Shown: positions 30,498 to 31,769 of the stretch, piece by piece
How positions within the stretch are numbered: position 1 is the stretch's first letter
Layout: each line of letters begins with the position of its first letter
Source of the DNA: Gammaproteobacteria bacterium
Lineage (GTDB): Bacteria; Pseudomonadota; Gammaproteobacteria; S012-40
Assembly: GCA_029879945.1 (NCBI GenBank)
Contig: JAOUPJ010000003.1
Location: 1 to 31,769 of the forward strand
Direction: 5' to 3'
Length of the DNA stretch: 31,769 nucleotides
Notes under the pieces: model-generated
Told to the model about the DNA's origin: nothing
What the model saw: the letters and a program-made list of their open reading frames with translations, nothing else
Database searches by the model: none
Translations under genes and position numbers: made by a program

Positions 30498-31769
30498 TTA
30501 GGCCTGGCGTTTTATTTCTTCGTTTCGCATGCGTGCCGGGAGAAATGTCTGTAACACTCGATTCAATTCACGGGTGTCTATGGGTTTTGCGAGAAAGTCA
30601 TTACACCCTGCATTCAGACACTCCTCTCGATCATCATAGGTCGCATTTGCTGTAATGCTTACAATGGGGCCCGTATAACCCTTGCTGCGCAACATTCGGG
30701 TTGCACTGAGACCGTCCATCCTGGGCATATACATATCCATGAGGACAAGATCGTAGTCACCCACTAGCGCCTTTTCCACCGCGAACACCCCGTCATCCAC
30801 GACCTCTACCGACGCTCCCGCCTTGAGTATGTATTTGCTAAATATCAACTGGTTTGCGCTCACGTCTTCAACCAGTAACACTTTCCCGTCAACAGAACTT
30901 GCCTCGATTCCATGCTGTACCGGCTCGCTCTTTAGAACCACCTGATCGAAATCATGAATAAGTTTCAAGGCCTGCCCTGAACCCGTATTAATGGCAAAAC
31001 GAAAGCGACTGCCCTTTCCCGCTTCACTCTCCACAGTCAAGTCGCCTCCCAAGCGAAGCGCCAACTCGCGAGAGATGACCAATCCGAGTCCTGTCCCGCC
31101 AAACTGTCTGGTGATCGAATCATCCGCCTGAGAAAAAGGCTTAAATATGCGGGAACGCGCCTCTTCATTCATACCGATACCCGTATCTTCCACTGCAAAC
31201 TCCAATTGCCCGCTGTTCTGATTGTATGAAACAACAATGGTGACACCACCCTGTTTCGTAAATTTCAGTGCATTTCCGCACAAATTGTAAAGAATTTGCG
31301 CCAAACGAATCGGATCGGATTCGATGACCTCAGGTAACGGAAATTGGTATTGAATTTCCAAATCCAATCCTTTTTCTCGTGCGCGTGGACCGAAGACTTT
31401 CGATACATCATTCAGCAAGACGAATGGCTTAACTTCAATCAGCTCTATGTTCAACGAGCCTGCCTCGATCTTGGAAAGATCCAGTATGTCATTAATGATG
31501 CTTTGAAGATGCGAGCCACTTTTCGAAATCAGTTCCAGGGCCTCCGGCACTTCCTGTTCGGCGAGATTACCATCACGCAGCAAATCTGCGTAACCCAGAA
31601 TAGCCGTTAGGGGAGTTCGAATTTCATGACTCATATTTGCCAGAAAAGAACTTTTGGCCCGGTTTGCAGACTCAGCTTGCTCTTTTGCTAAGCGCAGTTC
31701 CTCGGCTTCCTGAGTACGTTCCATCATCACGCTAATCCAGCTTGCCAATAAACGAACAAAGTCTTTATC
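30498..31769 (-). CDS. Hybrid sensor histidine kinase, C-terminal part (N-terminus outside window)
   Basis: The frame is open to the right edge, so the gene starts beyond the window. The first visible residues (KDFVRLLASWISVMMER) resemble the end of a GAF sensor domain. Counting from codon TTG 31748: a coiled linker, HisKA with phospho-accepting His41 in NMSHEIRTP, ATPase N-box NLCGNALKF near 155-163, DTGIGM near 188-193, and GGTGLGLVISREL near 217-229. A receiver domain at about 286-410 has phosphorylatable Asp338 in LMDMYMPRMDG. All catalytic residues are present. No output domain follows the receiver, so it probably signals through a phosphorelay or partner. The TTG at 31748 is not the true start. 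Confidence 0.93.
   Translation of the reverse strand, partial: DKDFVRLLASWISVMMERTQEAEELRLAKEQAESANRAKSSFLANMSHEIRTPLTAILGYADLLRDGNLAEQEVPEALELISKSGSHLQSIINDILDLSKIEAGSLNIELIEVKPFVLLNDVSKVFGPRAREKGLDLEIQYQFPLPEVIESDPIRLAQILYNLCGNALKFTKQGGVTIVVSYNQNSGQLEFAVEDTGIGMNEEARSRIFKPFSQADDSITRQFGGTGLGLVISRELALRLGGDLTVESEAGKGSRFRFAINTGSGQALKLIHDFDQVVLKSEPVQHGIEASSVDGKVLLVEDVSANQLIFSKYILKAGASVEVVDDGVFAVEKALVGDYDLVLMDMYMPRMDGLSATRMLRSKGYTGPIVSITANATYDDREECLNAGCNDFLAKPIDTRELNRVLQTFLPARMRNEEIKRQA

Overview
The window is a chromosomal segment from a gammaproteobacterium with roughly 50% GC. The evidence is a division and cell-wall (dcw) cluster in the classical order, followed by rnpB, rsmI, lpoA, yraN and dolP. 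As far as I recall, this is the arrangement of Pseudomonas-type genomes. Rsd/AlgQ, SfsA, Slt70 and biosynthetic SpeA homologues also fit. I saw no insertion sequence, prophage, CRISPR array, tRNA or toxin-antitoxin pair, and the DNA looks like vertically inherited core genome.

Layout. Positions 1-7530 (minus strand) hold the dcw cluster, transcribed mraZ, rsmH, ftsL, ftsI, murE, murF, mraY, murD (cut by the window edge). It is driven by a strong sigma70-type promoter with three TGGGN MraZ boxes just downstream. Positions 7596-7954 hold the RNase P RNA, followed upstream by rsmI on the same strand. Positions 8917-13398 (plus) hold an envelope operon: lpoA, yraN, dolP and a GlcD-type FAD oxidase, all tightly packed. 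Positions 13387-16785 (minus) hold slt, a secreted GlcG/HbpS protein, a 38-residue membrane peptide and sfsA.

Positions 16842-21114 are a metabolic patch: a Sad-type succinate-semialdehyde dehydrogenase (plus), a ugpQ-glpD pair that can turn glycerophosphodiesters into DHAP (minus), and an HDOD regulator (plus). A bifunctional class II aldolase/short-chain dehydrogenase (minus) reaches 23084. Then comes a two-transmembrane PAS protein with what looks like a decayed histidine-kinase ATPase domain (plus). Polyamine genes speE (minus) and speA (plus) diverge from a shared region holding an inverted repeat. The window ends with a minus-strand group: a hybrid histidine kinase (cut by the edge), a COG3146 N-acyltransferase, an Rsd/AlgQ regulator and an orphan envelope protein.

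The region is very compact. Four convergent gene pairs overlap at their stop codons, three by exactly four bases, so no bidirectional terminator fits between them. I did not find a clearly new multi-gene system. The best leads are the pseudo-kinase-like PAS protein, the unannotated 38-residue membrane peptide with its leader, the speE/speA palindrome, the short GlpD, and the orphan envelope protein beside rsd.
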